NCBI RefSeq assembly: GCF_001687325.1
Contig: NZ_LZRD01000002.1
Coordinates: 124,001 to 188,000 of the forward strand
DNA: 64,000 bases
Direction: 5' to 3'
DNA from: Streptomyces sp. PTY087I2
GTDB taxonomy: Bacteria > Actinomycetota > Actinomycetes > Streptomycetales > Streptomycetaceae
The notes under the pieces are model-generated. The model was not told the origin of the DNA, did no database searches, and worked only from the letters and a program-made list of their open reading frames with translations. Position numbers and translations under genes: made by a program. Shown one piece after another: positions 54,611 to 64,000 of this stretch (position 1 is its first letter; each line of letters begins with the position of its first letter).

Positions 54611-56408
54611 CGCGGTGCGCCTGCCGCGTTCCGTTGCCCGTCACGGCGTCGTTCGCCTCCGCCGTGATCAGGACGCGGTGGGCGGTGCTGCCCGTACGGA
54701 CGGTCAATCCGTCCGCCATCAGTGCGGCGCTCGTCCTCCCCGCCGCCAGCCAGGCGTGCACGGCCGAGGCGTACGCCGCCGGATCCGCGTCGGTGTCCGC
54801 CCCTGCGGTGAGTCGGAGCAGGGCCCCGTCGCGGGTCCGGACGACGCAGGACCCGGGCCCCGTGACGTACGCCGCGAGTGCGCAGTGCGGGTGGCGGGCC
54901 AGCACCTCGGCCGTCCACCGGCCGGGCGGGCCGAGCCGGGGGTCGTCCGGCGAACCGTCCCGGAAGATGACGTCGGCCAGGTCGAGTTGGCCCGCATCAC
55001 GGGTGTCCTCGTGCACGGCCAGATGCGCGTCGCCGACTGCCTCGGCCGGCTCCCGGGCGGGATCGGCGTACCGGGTCATGATGACCTCCGGCCCGCCGGG
55101 CAAACGCGTCAGCACCCACAGGGGAGCCGTACGGCGAGCGGGCTCCGGGGCCGGCAGCGGCAGCGGTACGAGCAGGGCGGGGTGGGTCGGTTCCGGTGCG
55201 GCCATCAGCTCGTAGAAGACGCGCCTGAGCCGTGCCGCCGCCTCGCCGGGCACCGAGGACGTGAAGCGCGGCGGATCCGGCTGCGGGGTGTGGTGCTCGA
55301 TCAGCGCGTCCACCTGGCCGCGCAGGGGTGACCACGCGTCGAGCCTCGGTGCGGTCCGGATGAAGTCGGCGATGGGCGCATCGGGGTCGAGACCGTCCAG
55401 AGGGGCTGCTCCTAGCAGTACGGGGGTGCCGAGCGCGGCGGCGTAATAGGTGACGGAACCGTGGTCCCCGATGACCAGGTCCGCCGCGACGAGCGCCTGC
55501 CGCCAGTCCTCCAACGGGTCGATCAGCGCCAGTCCGCAGCGCCTGGCCCGGTCCAGCCAGGCCCTGATCTGGCCGGGGCCGTGACCGTGCCAGATGTTGG
55601 GGTGGAGGACGGCGGCGACCCGGTACTCGTCGGCGGGAAGTTCCGATGTGAGCCTCGGGAGCAGCGCGGGCAGCGTGTCGTCACCGTCCTTGTCCCCGTC
55701 GCCCAGCAACGACTGAGGGCTCCACGTGGAGTTGAGGAGCACGAGGCGCTGTCCGCGCCCCACGCCGAGCGCTCTGCGGAACCGGTCGCGGTACGGGCGT
55801 GCCGCCAGCATCCGGTCGAAGCAGGGGTCACCCGCGAGGACGGCGCTGGGCAACGCCTCGGGGCAGGCGGCGGCCAGCCGGTCGAACTGCTCGGGGTGCG
55901 AGAGGACGAGGGCGTCGGCGAGAGGAACGCCGTCGGAGAGCAGCCATTCCGGGGCGAGCCCGAAGACAGGAGGCAGCGTGCTCGGTGCTCGGTGCTCGGT
56001 GCTCGGTGCTCGGTGCTCGGTGCTCGGTGCTGCCAGTCTCTTAGTATAGCCAATACCATGCGAAAGTACGATCAATTTGCCTTTAAGGGCGGCCAGTTCG
56101 CCCCCGAAACTGGCCGAGATCGCAAGATCCACCGGCGTCTCCAGAGCCTGTTCCCACGGCAGTACGGGCACCCCCAGCTCCGCCAGCAGCTCGTCGACAC
56201 CCGACCGGAACGCCGACGAACCCGTACAGGTGGCCAGGAGCTGTACGCCGAGGTCGTCGTCGAACAGCGGCAGGACGTCGAGCAGCCGGGTCGCCGAGGT
56301 GACGTTGTGCACGACGAGCAGCACGCGACGGCATCGCACCCGTGTGGCCCAGCGTGCCGCGTCGTCCCCGACCGGCACCCGTATCCACCGGTCCTGCCCC
56401 TCGCCCAT
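54522..56408 (-). CDS. GT-B-fold, CDP-glycerol glycerophosphotransferase-like protein with microsatellite insert
   Basis: The protein has 628 residues from ATG 56408 (GAGAGG site); a GTG 13 codons earlier is possible. The first 370 residues resemble GT-B/teichoic-acid-polymerase-type proteins: VLLVVHNVTSATRLLDVLP, LSHGIGYTKRL, VFGLAPEWLLSDG, and VIGDHGSVTYYAAALGTPVL near the donor site. The C-terminal 250 residues are unlike known families to me. Between the HGIGYTK motif and PPVFGL lies a loop made of APSTEHR repeats, encoded by a heptanucleotide tract. The codons for the HGIGYTK region are AT-rich and rare for Streptomyces. The 3' end overlaps the opposing STAND gene by 89 bp. Cellular role unknown. 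Confidence 0.82.
   Translation of the reverse strand: MGEGQDRWIRVPVGDDAARWATRVRCRRVLLVVHNVTSATRLLDVLPLFDDDLGVQLLATCTGSSAFRSGVDELLAELGVPVLPWEQALETPVDLAISASFGGELAALKGKLIVLSHGIGYTKRLAAPSTEHRAPSTEHRAPSTLPPVFGLAPEWLLSDGVPLADALVLSHPEQFDRLAAACPEALPSAVLAGDPCFDRMLAARPYRDRFRRALGVGRGQRLVLLNSTWSPQSLLGDGDKDGDDTLPALLPRLTSELPADEYRVAAVLHPNIWHGHGPGQIRAWLDRARRCGLALIDPLEDWRQALVAADLVIGDHGSVTYYAAALGTPVLLGAAPLDGLDPDAPIADFIRTAPRLDAWSPLRGQVDALIEHHTPQPDPPRFTSSVPGEAAARLRRVFYELMAAPEPTHPALLVPLPLPAPEPARRTAPLWVLTRLPGGPEVIMTRYADPAREPAEAVGDAHLAVHEDTRDAGQLDLADVIFRDGSPDDPRLGPPGRWTAEVLARHPHCALAAYVTGPGSCVVRTRDGALLRLTAGADTDADPAAYASAVHAWLAAGRTSAALMADGLTVRTGSTAHRVLITAEANDAVTGNGTRQAHRATPAADRSTAHANGADAPRAGRRSPRTGS
55981..56029. repeat. 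Heptanucleotide microsatellite, seven tandem CTCGGTG units inside a gene
   Basis: Seven exact copies of CTCGGTG (on the minus strand CACCGAG) lie in the coding region of the GT-B-like gene. Three units make 21 nt, or one APSTEHR heptapeptide. A change of one or two units would shift the frame, so copy number could switch the gene on or off. Confidence 0.95.
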
Positions 56409-56475
56409 ACCGCCCCTCTCGAGCTCCTCGACCCAAGCGCTGGCCACGATATATCGGCGCGCGGCCGGGAACGGC

Positions 56476-56512
56476 GCTGTCCCCTCCGGCCACGGAGGCC
56501 GGAGGGGACAGC
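56476..56512 (-). terminator. Strong terminator of the sphingomyelinase gene
   Basis: A perfect 16-bp stem with a 5-nt loop (ACGGA) begins 15 bp after the sphingomyelinase stop on the minus strand. It also separates that gene from the one at 54522-56408. Confidence 0.8.
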
Positions 56513-56527
56513 GAGGTCAGGGCGCGG

Positions 56528-57508
56528 TCACTGGCCCGAGCCGATCACCGGGTAGTGGTCGGAGAGGTTCGTGTACGTGTACTTCTTGCCCCAGCTGGAC
56601 ACCGTCCACGGCGCGCTCTGCTCCTTGATCACATCGTTCTTCCAGCCCGACGGCTTCGCGTGGCCCGTGCGGTGCAGGACGTGGTCCAGGTCCTCACGGG
56701 GGTCGTCGGGGTAGCGCTCGGAGGCTATGGAGTTGTCGCGGGTGTCGAAGGAGTACGTGTGACCCGTCCGCGAGTCCGGGGCGGTCAGGCCGGCGTCGGA
56801 GAGGAACGACGCGTACTCCGCCGAGTGGCCGTCGACGTTGAAGTCGCCCGCCACGACGACCTGTTCGGAGGCCGGGATGTTCTTCGCGTCGAGGAACGCG
56901 TCCATCTGCTTGAACTGCCGACTGCGCATCTGCGCCGCCTCGCCCGCCGAGCAGCCGGGGTCGGTCGACTGGGCGTGGGTGCCGACGACGTGGACCCGGG
57001 CGCCGTTCACGTTCAGAACGGCGTAGGCGAAGCCCTTGTTCGAGAACCAGTCGGCGCCGCAGGCGTCCTTGAAGACGAACTGCTCCTTGCGGACGATCGG
57101 CCACTTGCTGAGGATGGTGACGCCGCCGTCCTCCGGCGTCGTCGCCGAGTAGGAGCCGCCCGTGGCGTCCCAGCCGCTCTTGCTCCGGCCGACCACCGGG
57201 GTCTGGTGCGGGTACTGGGCGGAGGCGTTGCGCAGCAGCGCGTCGGAGGCGCCGTTGTCGAAGGCCTCCTGGATCACCACGACGTCGTTGCCCTGGAAGA
57301 ACGACGTCTTCGGGATCTCGGCCGCTCGGTGGTCCTGGCCCCAGTTGGGGTACAGCGTCTTGCTGAAGAGGAACGCGTTGTACGAGAGCACCCGCAGCGA
57401 CGGGGTCTCGGCAGCCGCCGCCTGGGGAGCGTTGGCGGCGAGGGTGACGGTGGCGAGCGCGGCGGACAGGGCCACGCCGGTCAGGCGGCGGAACGCGGTG
57501 TTCGGCAC
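56528..57508 (-). CDS. Secreted sphingomyelin phosphodiesterase
   Basis: The protein has 326 residues from GTG 57508, with AGGAGA upstream. The N-terminus is a Sec signal peptide ending near AAAAE (about 35). The mature part is an exonuclease-endonuclease-phosphatase-fold enzyme: RVLSYNAFLFS, VVVIQEAFDNGASDALL, VVGTHAQSTDPGC, VVAGDFNVDGHSAEY, and a terminal NLSDHYPVIG with the catalytic His. This pattern fits bacterial neutral sphingomyelinase C. Expected activity: hydrolysis of sphingomyelin or related phospholipids outside the cell. Confidence 0.9.
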   Translation of the reverse strand: MPNTAFRRLTGVALSAALATVTLAANAPQAAAAETPSLRVLSYNAFLFSKTLYPNWGQDHRAAEIPKTSFFQGNDVVVIQEAFDNGASDALLRNASAQYPHQTPVVGRSKSGWDATGGSYSATTPEDGGVTILSKWPIVRKEQFVFKDACGADWFSNKGFAYAVLNVNGARVHVVGTHAQSTDPGCSAGEAAQMRSRQFKQMDAFLDAKNIPASEQVVVAGDFNVDGHSAEYASFLSDAGLTAPDSRTGHTYSFDTRDNSIASERYPDDPREDLDHVLHRTGHAKPSGWKNDVIKEQSAPWTVSSWGKKYTYTNLSDHYPVIGSGQ

Positions 57509-57636
57509 GAGGTCTCCTGCGGTCGAGTGGGGGGCGTACCGGGCGACCCCCATCCAAGCAGCGGCAGTTACCCACGGGTAGACGTCGGGTGGCACGAGTA
57601 TGTCCGCTCGGCTGCCATCGGGATCCGGCCGTGATG

Positions 57637-57664
57637 CGGCCGTGATCCGAGCGAATCACGGCCG
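57637..57664 (-). terminator. Terminator downstream of the sortase gene
   Basis: Ten-base-pair arms CGGCCGTGAT and ATCACGGCCG flank an 8-nt loop, 39 bp after the sortase stop on the minus strand and upstream of the sphingomyelinase start. Confidence 0.6.
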
Positions 57665-57702
57665 AATTGCGGCCGGAAATGCCGACTCGACTGCCTCGCG
57701 GC

Positions 57703-58347
57703 TCAGGCGAGGGAGCCGTACACGATCAGGTTGTCCACCGGGTGGCCCTCCGCGTCGAACTCCCCGTCGCAGGTGATGAGCCGCAGCGTGCTGTCCTTCG
57801 TCGGGCCGTAGACCTTCTCGGTGGGGAACGCCTTCTTGCTGACCGCTTCCTTCCCCGTGACCGTGAAGCGCAGCGTCTTCCCCGCCCCGTCGCGGACCAG
57901 TACCTCGGCGCCCTCGCGGATGTTCTTGAGGTCGTGGAAGACGGCCCGGCCGAAGCGGGTGTCGTTGTGGCCGATCAGGACGGCCGGGCCCGGTGCGCCG
58001 GGTACGGCCCCGCCGCGGTACCAGCCCGCCGTCATGCCCTTCTCCGCCGCCGGGACCTCGACCGTGCCGTCCGCGTTGAGGCCCAGCTCCATGAGGGTGC
58101 TCCGTACGCCGATCGAGGGGATGGAGACCTCCCGGGGAGCCGACCGCGCCGGTTCTCCGGTCCGGGGCGGAGCGGCCGATGCCGAGCCCGCCGTGTCCCG
58201 CGCCGACGCCGAGGCGGAGGGGGTGGCGGCCGTGGCCGCGGAGGGCTCGGCGGACGAGCATCCGGCCAGGGCGACGCAGGCCGCGACGGCGGTCAGCAGA
58301 GCGGCGGTGGTCCGCCGGAAGCGGCGGGGCGTACGGGGCGACGGCAC
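57703..58347 (-). CDS. Class F sortase, probable lipoprotein
   Basis: The protein has 214 residues from GTG 58347 (GGAG upstream). The N-terminus has an Arg-rich stretch, a hydrophobic core and a lipobox-like LAGC, then a Ser/Ala linker. The sortase domain (about 80-214) includes VLIGHNDTRFG with the catalytic His and LRLITCDGEF with the catalytic Cys; an Arg lies two residues before LITC in TLRL. Class F sortases are common in actinomycetes and their substrates are poorly known. The 142-residue surface-like protein encoded just upstream may be one. Confidence 0.92.
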   Translation of the reverse strand: MPSPRTPRRFRRTTAALLTAVAACVALAGCSSAEPSAATAATPSASASARDTAGSASAAPPRTGEPARSAPREVSIPSIGVRSTLMELGLNADGTVEVPAAEKGMTAGWYRGGAVPGAPGPAVLIGHNDTRFGRAVFHDLKNIREGAEVLVRDGAGKTLRFTVTGKEAVSKKAFPTEKVYGPTKDSTLRLITCDGEFDAEGHPVDNLIVYGSLA

Positions 58348-58445
58348 AGAGGACTCCGGGATCGGGGCGGGGGAGAGAGCAGTGGGGAGTGGGTGTGGCG
58401 CCGCCCCTCGACGGGGCGGCGCCACAGTCGGCGGTCGGCGTACGG

Positions 58446-58874
58446 TCAGCCGTTGTGGCCCGCCGCCGAGCGCCGGCGCAGCACGAGCGTGCCCGCGCCC
58501 GCGAGCAGCGCGGCCCCGGCCGCCGAACCGGCCAGCAGCGCGGTGCCGTTGTCGCTGCCGCCCGCCGGGCGTTCACCGGCGGCGACACCGCCGCGCGGGG
58601 TGACCGCCGGTGCGGCCTCCCCAAGGGCGGCCTCCTTCGGCGCGGGTGTCGGGCGGTCACCCGCCGCCACGCCGCCGCGCGGGGCCTCCGCCGGGGCGGC
58701 GTCCTTCGAGGCGTCCGCGGCGGCCTTGCTCCGCTCCGGGGACGGAGTGGCCTCGGCGGGCGGCTTCGGGGTGGCGTCGGCGAAGGCCGCGGTGGACGGG
58801 ACCAGCACCGCGCCCGCCGCGACAGCGGCGAGGACGGCGGCGCGCAGGGTGGTGCGCGAAGGGAAAGCGGTCAT
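58446..58874 (-). CDS. Small surface-type protein with signal peptide, Pro/Ala repeats and C-terminal membrane anchor
   Basis: The protein has 142 residues. A signal peptide (about 1-32, ending AAFA) is followed by a low-complexity Ala/Pro/Glu/Lys region with a near-repeat APRGGVAAGDRP / TPRGGVAAGERP. A hydrophobic segment and a terminal Arg-rich tail end the protein (TLVLRRRSAAG). This is the layout of a sortase substrate, but no LPxTG or LAxTG is visible; GGSDNG precedes the membrane segment. It lies 98 bp upstream of the class F sortase on the same strand and probably shares its operon. Confidence 0.85.
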   Translation of the reverse strand: MTAFPSRTTLRAAVLAAVAAGAVLVPSTAAFADATPKPPAEATPSPERSKAAADASKDAAPAEAPRGGVAAGDRPTPAPKEAALGEAAPAVTPRGGVAAGERPAGGSDNGTALLAGSAAGAALLAGAGTLVLRRRSAAGHNG

Positions 58875-59000
58875 ACGGATGGCTCCATTCCAGACTCGGC
58901 CCCGTGACGGTCCCGGATACCGGTTCGCACCGGGGACGGGGCATGCCGCCAGGCTGGCGTGGAGATATGAAGAAGCTGTCAGAACGCTGTGGTCATCCCA

Positions 59001-61041
59001 TCAGGGGGCGGACGGCGGCCTCGCCCCGGGCAGCCGGAGCGTGAACGTCGAACCCTCGCCCTCGGTGCTCGTCGCCCCCACCGTGCCACCGTGCGCCTCG
59101 ACCAGTTTGCGGACGATGGCCAGGCCCAAGCCGCTCCCGCCCGTACGGCGGCTGCGAGACTTCTCGGCGCGCCAGAACCGGTCGAAGACATGGGGGAGGT
59201 CGGCGGCGGGGATGCCGGATCCGGTGTCCGTCACCTCGATGACCACTGTCCCGCCGCCCTCCTCGGGGACGTCCGGCCCGGTGACGTACGCACGCAGCGT
59301 CACCCGCCCGCCCTCCGGCGTGTGCCGTACGGCGTTGGACACCAGGTTGCCCACCGCCTGCCGCAGCCGGACCGGGTCCGCGCTCAGCGCCGGGCCCGGG
59401 GTGGTCGCCGTGACGGCGAGCGTCACGCCCGCGTTCTCCGCCCGCGCCTGGTGCGCGGCGGCGACCTGGCCCAGCAGCTCCCCGGCCTCGACGGGTTCCG
59501 GGTGCAGGCGCAGCACCCCCGCGTCGGCCGCCGCCAGGTCCTGGAGGTCGTCGATGATGTGCTGGAGCAGCACCGCCTCCTCCAGCAGCGAGGACACGAA
59601 TGCCGGGTCGGGGTCGGCCAGCCCGTCCTGCGCGGCCTCCAGCCAGCCCCGGATGTTGCTCAGCGGGGTGCGCAGCTCATGGGCGACATCGCTCACCATC
59701 GCCTTGCGCTGCTCCTCCAGCCGCGCCCGGTGCGCCGACATGTCGTTGAACGCCGCGGCCAGCCGCCCGACCTCGTCGTCCCCCGACACCGGCACCGACG
59801 CCGGCTGCTCCCCGTCCCGCATCCGCTGCGCGGCACCGGTCAGCGCGTGCAGCGGGCGCACCAGCCGGGCTCCCGCGAACACCGACGCGCCCACCGTGAG
59901 GGCCAGCACCAGCGCCGCGGCTCCGGCGATCCTGGCGGTGTTCGCCGGGGAGAGGTCGAAGCCGGGCAGCGTCGCGCCGCCCTCGTCGCCGATGAAGAGG
60001 AGGGCGGGGGACGCCACGTACGAACTGAGCTGTTCGCTCCGGGCCGTTCCCACACAGGACGCGATGGCCCGGTCGTTCTCCCCGGTCCGCTCCGGCATCC
60101 CGACCGACGGCGCGGCCTCCTCCGCGGGGGTGTCGCGCGGCGCGGGCTCCGGCCGCGGCGCGACCGCCCCGGGTTCGCCCGGCACGGCGACCGGGACCGG
60201 ATCGCCCCAGGACAGATCGTTGTTCAGCCGTACGCCCTCGCGGCCCTGGCGCTTCAGGCACGCGTCGGCCAGCCCGGTGAGCGCGTCGAGCGCCTTGCGT
60301 TCCGAACGGGTCGGCGAGTCCAGGGCGGCGAGATCGCAACGGGTGCCCAGGGCGCGTTCCGGGTCGTTGCCCACGATCTGCACCCGGGGGCGTCCGCTCG
60401 CGCCGACCACCACGTCCGAGGCGATCCCTGCCCGGTTCAGGCACGCCACCTTGTCGTCCGCCGTCCGCCGCAGCGCCCGGCTGTCGGCCGCCGAGAGCCG
60501 GAAAGGGCCCACCGCCCGGGGGTCGATCCGGTCGGCCGCCGTCCCCTGTCCGTCGGCGCCGCGCGCCGCCAGCACGGTGTCCACGGACAACGGGTCGACC
60601 ACGGCCGACGCCTGCGGCGGAAGCGCCGGGGCACTCTCGCCGGTGGCGGAGTCCGCGAGCGGCTGCCGGGCCTGCGTGGTGAGGGCGACCCGGCGGCCGG
60701 ACTCCCTGGCCAGCTTCCGGACCGTCGCCCCGACCCCGTCCCAGGTCGGGTTGCGGGCGGCGTACTCCAGCAGGGTGTCGTAGATCCGGGCGTCCGCGGT
60801 GAGGTTCTGCCCCTGCTCCTGCTTGATCGCGCCCGAGGTGGTCTGAACGGCGATCCAGGCGGTGGCCGCCACCGAACACGCGGCCACCAGCGCCGAGACG
60901 GCGAGCAGCCGCCCCAGCAGACTCCGCCGCAACGGCAGCCGCGCCCGGCCCTGCTCCCGAAGCGCCGCCCGATCCGCCCGGCCCGGCCCTCGCAGCCGCC
61001 CGCCACCCGTTCCCTCTCCCCGGGCTTCGCCCCCGCGCCCC

Positions 61042-61049
<8 letters not shown>
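59001..61049 (-). CDS. Sensor histidine kinase
   Basis: The protein has 682 residues from GTG 61049, overlapping the response regulator by 8 bp. It has a first membrane segment at about 44-68, a long extracytoplasmic sensor domain (about 70-365) containing several Cys (VACLNRAG; TRCDLAAL; DACLKRQG; ASCVGTAR), a second membrane segment (about 370-392), HAMP, HisKA with VAHELRTPLSN near 458, and an HATPase domain (NLVSNAVRHT; DTGSGIP; GGSGLGLAIV). The paired cysteines suggest disulfides in the sensor domain. The signal is unknown; cell-envelope stress would suit the nearby sortase and surface genes but is a guess. Confidence 0.93.
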
Positions 61050-61767
<718 letters not shown>

Positions 61768-61894
61768 GCCCCCGATCGTAGAGCGGCCGGACTACAGTGC
61801 GAGGCCGGGGCGGGTTCCGGTACACGGAAGCCGGGAAGGGAACCGGCGCGTTCACCTGCGCGAGAGCGGGTCGTACCGGTGGAAGGAGACGGGT

Positions 61895-64000
61895 TTGAGC
61901 AGCCTCGGTACCGACGGCGGCGGAACGGCGTACAACACGGTGTCGGGGGACGCCGTCATCGTCGGGCCCGTCCTGATGGCGCACCACATCGAGGGCCTGC
62001 GGATGCCGGAACCGCCCCCCGACGTCCCGCCGAGCCAAGGCCCTCCGCCCAGCCGGGTGTTCGTCAACCGGACGAAGGAACTCGCCGGTCTGCGGGACGC
62101 CGCCGTGGCCCTGGCCGGTGAACCGGAGCCGGGGATGCTGCTCGTGGCCGGTGTCGGCGGGGTCGGCAAGACGGCCCTCGTCGCCCAGAGCGTACGGCGG
62201 GAGCTGAAGGAACTCTTCCCGCAGGGGCAGCTCTACGTCGACCTGGAGGATCTGCGGCGGGACGGTGTCGTCGATCTCGCCGCGGTACTCGGCCGGTTCC
62301 TGCGCGCCCTCGGGGTCAGCAAGGACTATGTGCCCGCCGGACTCGCCGAATGCACGGCGCTCTTCCGCAGCGTCGCCGCCGGGAAGCGGCTCCTCGTGAT
62401 GGTGGACAACGCCCAGCACGCCCCGGAGGCCCGGGCGCTCGTGCCGCCGCAGGGGCTGCTCGTGGTGATCGCCCGCCGGGCCCTGCCGTCGCTGCTGATG
62501 GACGGGGCCGTGCTGATCGGCGTCGACCCGCTCGACGAGGCGGCGGGGACGGAGCTCGTACGCCGCTGGCACGCGGACGCCGACGAGGAGACCGCCGCCG
62601 ATGTCGTACGGCTGTGCGCCGGGCACCCCCTGGCGCTGCGGGCCGCCGTGGAGTGGCTGGCGGCGCGGCCGCATCTGACCCTCGACGACGTGGTACGTGA
62701 TCTGACGGCAGCGGGGCGGTCCGGAGCGGGCGCCGACGGCGTACGGGAGGAGAGGGTGGCGGTCATGGGTGCGAGCGAGGGATCTCAGGAGGGCGGGGGC
62801 GGCGTGGGCGAGGCGGTCGACGCGGTGCTGGACTCGGTGGTCGCCGAGGTGTCCGAGCACACCCGCAAAGTCTACGACCTGCTCGGGATCCTGCCCGGCA
62901 CGACGGCCACCACGGATCTGCTGCGGGCCACCGGCGCCGTCCGGGTCGACGAGGCGCTCGGCGAGCTCGTCTCGTCCCGGCTCGCGGTCCTGGTGGAGTC
63001 GCCGGACCGGCCCCGGCGCTGCCGGCTGCACGACGTGGCGCGGTCCCATGCCCGGCTGCGCGCACGGGCGTTGCCCGAGGACGGGCGGCGGTCCGTCCTG
63101 CGGCTCGCCGTGGACTTCTACCGGGACGCGGCCGCGCACGCGGACGCCCTGGTGTTCGGCGACCGCTTCAGGATCCAACCCCCGCCGGTCCGGACCCTGG
63201 CCCAACTCTCCCTGAAAGAACCGCTCTTCGTGGGACGGTCCGACGCGCTGGACTGGCTGGACGCCGAACGCGTCAACCTGGAGTACGTCGTTCGCACGGC
63301 GGCGGAGCACGAGTGGTACGAGGACGTGTGGCGGCTGTGCGAGTCGCTGTGGGCGCTCTACCACAGCCGTAAACACCTCGCCGACTGCGTCGCGACCGGC
63401 CGCCTCGGCATCGAGGCGGCCCAGCACGGGGCCCGCCCCGACGTGGAGATCCGGATGCGGAACCAGGTGGCCCGCGCCGCGTACGAACTGGGCGACCTCG
63501 ACCACGCGGACGCCGAACTGACCGCCGCCACCGACCTGCTCGGCCTGGCCGCCGACCCCCGGCTGAGCGGTGTGGTGTGGGAGACCCGCGGGCTCATCGC
63601 CCTGGCCCGCCAACAGCCCGGCGAGGCACGGGAGTTGTTCGAACGGGCGCTGGGGGCCAACCGCGCGGTGCCGGACCCGCACGGCGTCGCCGTACAGAGC
63701 TACAACGTCGCGCAGGCGCTGGTCGCCGACGGACGGTGGACCGCCGCCCTCGACGTACTGGACACGGCGGCCGACGTGGCCCGGGCCGCCGGCGACGACC
63801 CCATGCTGCCCCGGATCGACCTGGTACGGGCCCGCGCCCTCGCCGGACTCGGCGAGCTGGACCGGGCGGTGGCCTCGGCGGTCGCGGCGGCCGACGGCGC
63901 GGCGGAGCTCAAGCTGCCGGCCAAGTTCGACCAGGCGCTCGCGCTGCTCGCCTCGCTGGCCGAGCGGGCCGAGGAAGAACCCCTGCGGGCCGCGTACGAG
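61895..64000 (+). CDS. STAND/NB-ARC TPR protein (partial, runs off right edge)
   Basis: The TTG start at 61895 is chosen because AAGGAG lies 6 nt upstream and no other start in this frame has a site. 702 codons are in the window. After a short N-terminal tail (NTVSGDAVIVGPVLMAHHI), the NB-ARC-like domain has an intact Walker A (VAGVGGVGKTALV near 88), Walker B (LLVMVDNAQHA near 167) and GHPLALRA. A winged helix and TPRs follow (VARAAYELGDLDHADAELTA). It is divergent from the two-component system (127 bp between starts). Such proteins are often regulators; an AfsR-like DNA-binding domain is not seen. Confidence 0.85.
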   Translation, partial: MSSLGTDGGGTAYNTVSGDAVIVGPVLMAHHIEGLRMPEPPPDVPPSQGPPPSRVFVNRTKELAGLRDAAVALAGEPEPGMLLVAGVGGVGKTALVAQSVRRELKELFPQGQLYVDLEDLRRDGVVDLAAVLGRFLRALGVSKDYVPAGLAECTALFRSVAAGKRLLVMVDNAQHAPEARALVPPQGLLVVIARRALPSLLMDGAVLIGVDPLDEAAGTELVRRWHADADEETAADVVRLCAGHPLALRAAVEWLAARPHLTLDDVVRDLTAAGRSGAGADGVREERVAVMGASEGSQEGGGGVGEAVDAVLDSVVAEVSEHTRKVYDLLGILPGTTATTDLLRATGAVRVDEALGELVSSRLAVLVESPDRPRRCRLHDVARSHARLRARALPEDGRRSVLRLAVDFYRDAAAHADALVFGDRFRIQPPPVRTLAQLSLKEPLFVGRSDALDWLDAERVNLEYVVRTAAEHEWYEDVWRLCESLWALYHSRKHLADCVATGRLGIEAAQHGARPDVEIRMRNQVARAAYELGDLDHADAELTAATDLLGLAADPRLSGVVWETRGLIALARQQPGEARELFERALGANRAVPDPHGVAVQSYNVAQALVADGRWTAALDVLDTAADVARAAGDDPMLPRIDLVRARALAGLGELDRAVASAVAAADGAAELKLPAKFDQALALLASLAERAEEEPLRAAYE

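Overview
The window is high-GC actinomycete DNA and almost certainly Streptomyces: GTG and TTG starts are common, genes overlap by 4 bp (ATGA/GTGA), and the gene families are typical of that genus. No rRNA, tRNA, CRISPR array or insertion sequence was seen.

Region 1 (about 1-39,860) is most of a nonribosomal peptide (lipopeptide) biosynthetic cluster that continues off the left edge. The minus strand carries the assembly line. A starter enzyme, FAAL-ACP-C-A(Gly)-T (28134-33245), puts a fatty acid on glycine. A C-T protein with no adenylation domain (23160-24785) is ATGA-coupled to a giant C-A-A-T-C-A(Pro)-T-C-A-T-TE enzyme (11554-23163) that contains two adjacent A domains with no carrier between them. 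A second minus-strand operon has a C-A-T enzyme (7254-10553), a serine hydroxymethyltransferase homologue (5878-7254), a C-A-MT-T enzyme whose A domain has lost its catalytic motifs (1224-5792), and an A-domain protein cut by the window edge (1-1227). The plus strand carries tailoring and export genes: a TDO-superfamily haem protein preceded by two tiny coupled ORFs, a clavaminate-synthase-like Fe/2-oxoglutarate oxygenase, an SDR, an MFS exporter, a P450 and a membrane M28 metallopeptidase. An MbtH-like protein and a TPR-LuxR regulator close the cluster. The acyl-Gly starter plus membrane peptidase suggests a prodrug: an acylated leader removed during or after export. The missing, doubled and dead A domains suggest carrier loading in trans.

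Region 2 (40,195-46,202) is a D-ribose operon. A LacI-type repressor follows twin operators 22 bp apart. It is followed by an RbsA-type ATPase, a fused permease/binding protein, ribokinase and ribose pyranase.

Region 3 (46,412-64,000) is conserved chromosomal and accessory material: a frameshifted membrane protein, a hypothetical-MoxR-VWA three-gene set, an N-formylglutamate amidohydrolase, a STAND-TPR protein with a broken P-loop, a GT-B-like protein containing a heptanucleotide microsatellite, a secreted sphingomyelinase, a class F sortase with a small surface protein, an OmpR-type two-component system, and an intact-P-loop STAND-TPR protein cut by the right edge.
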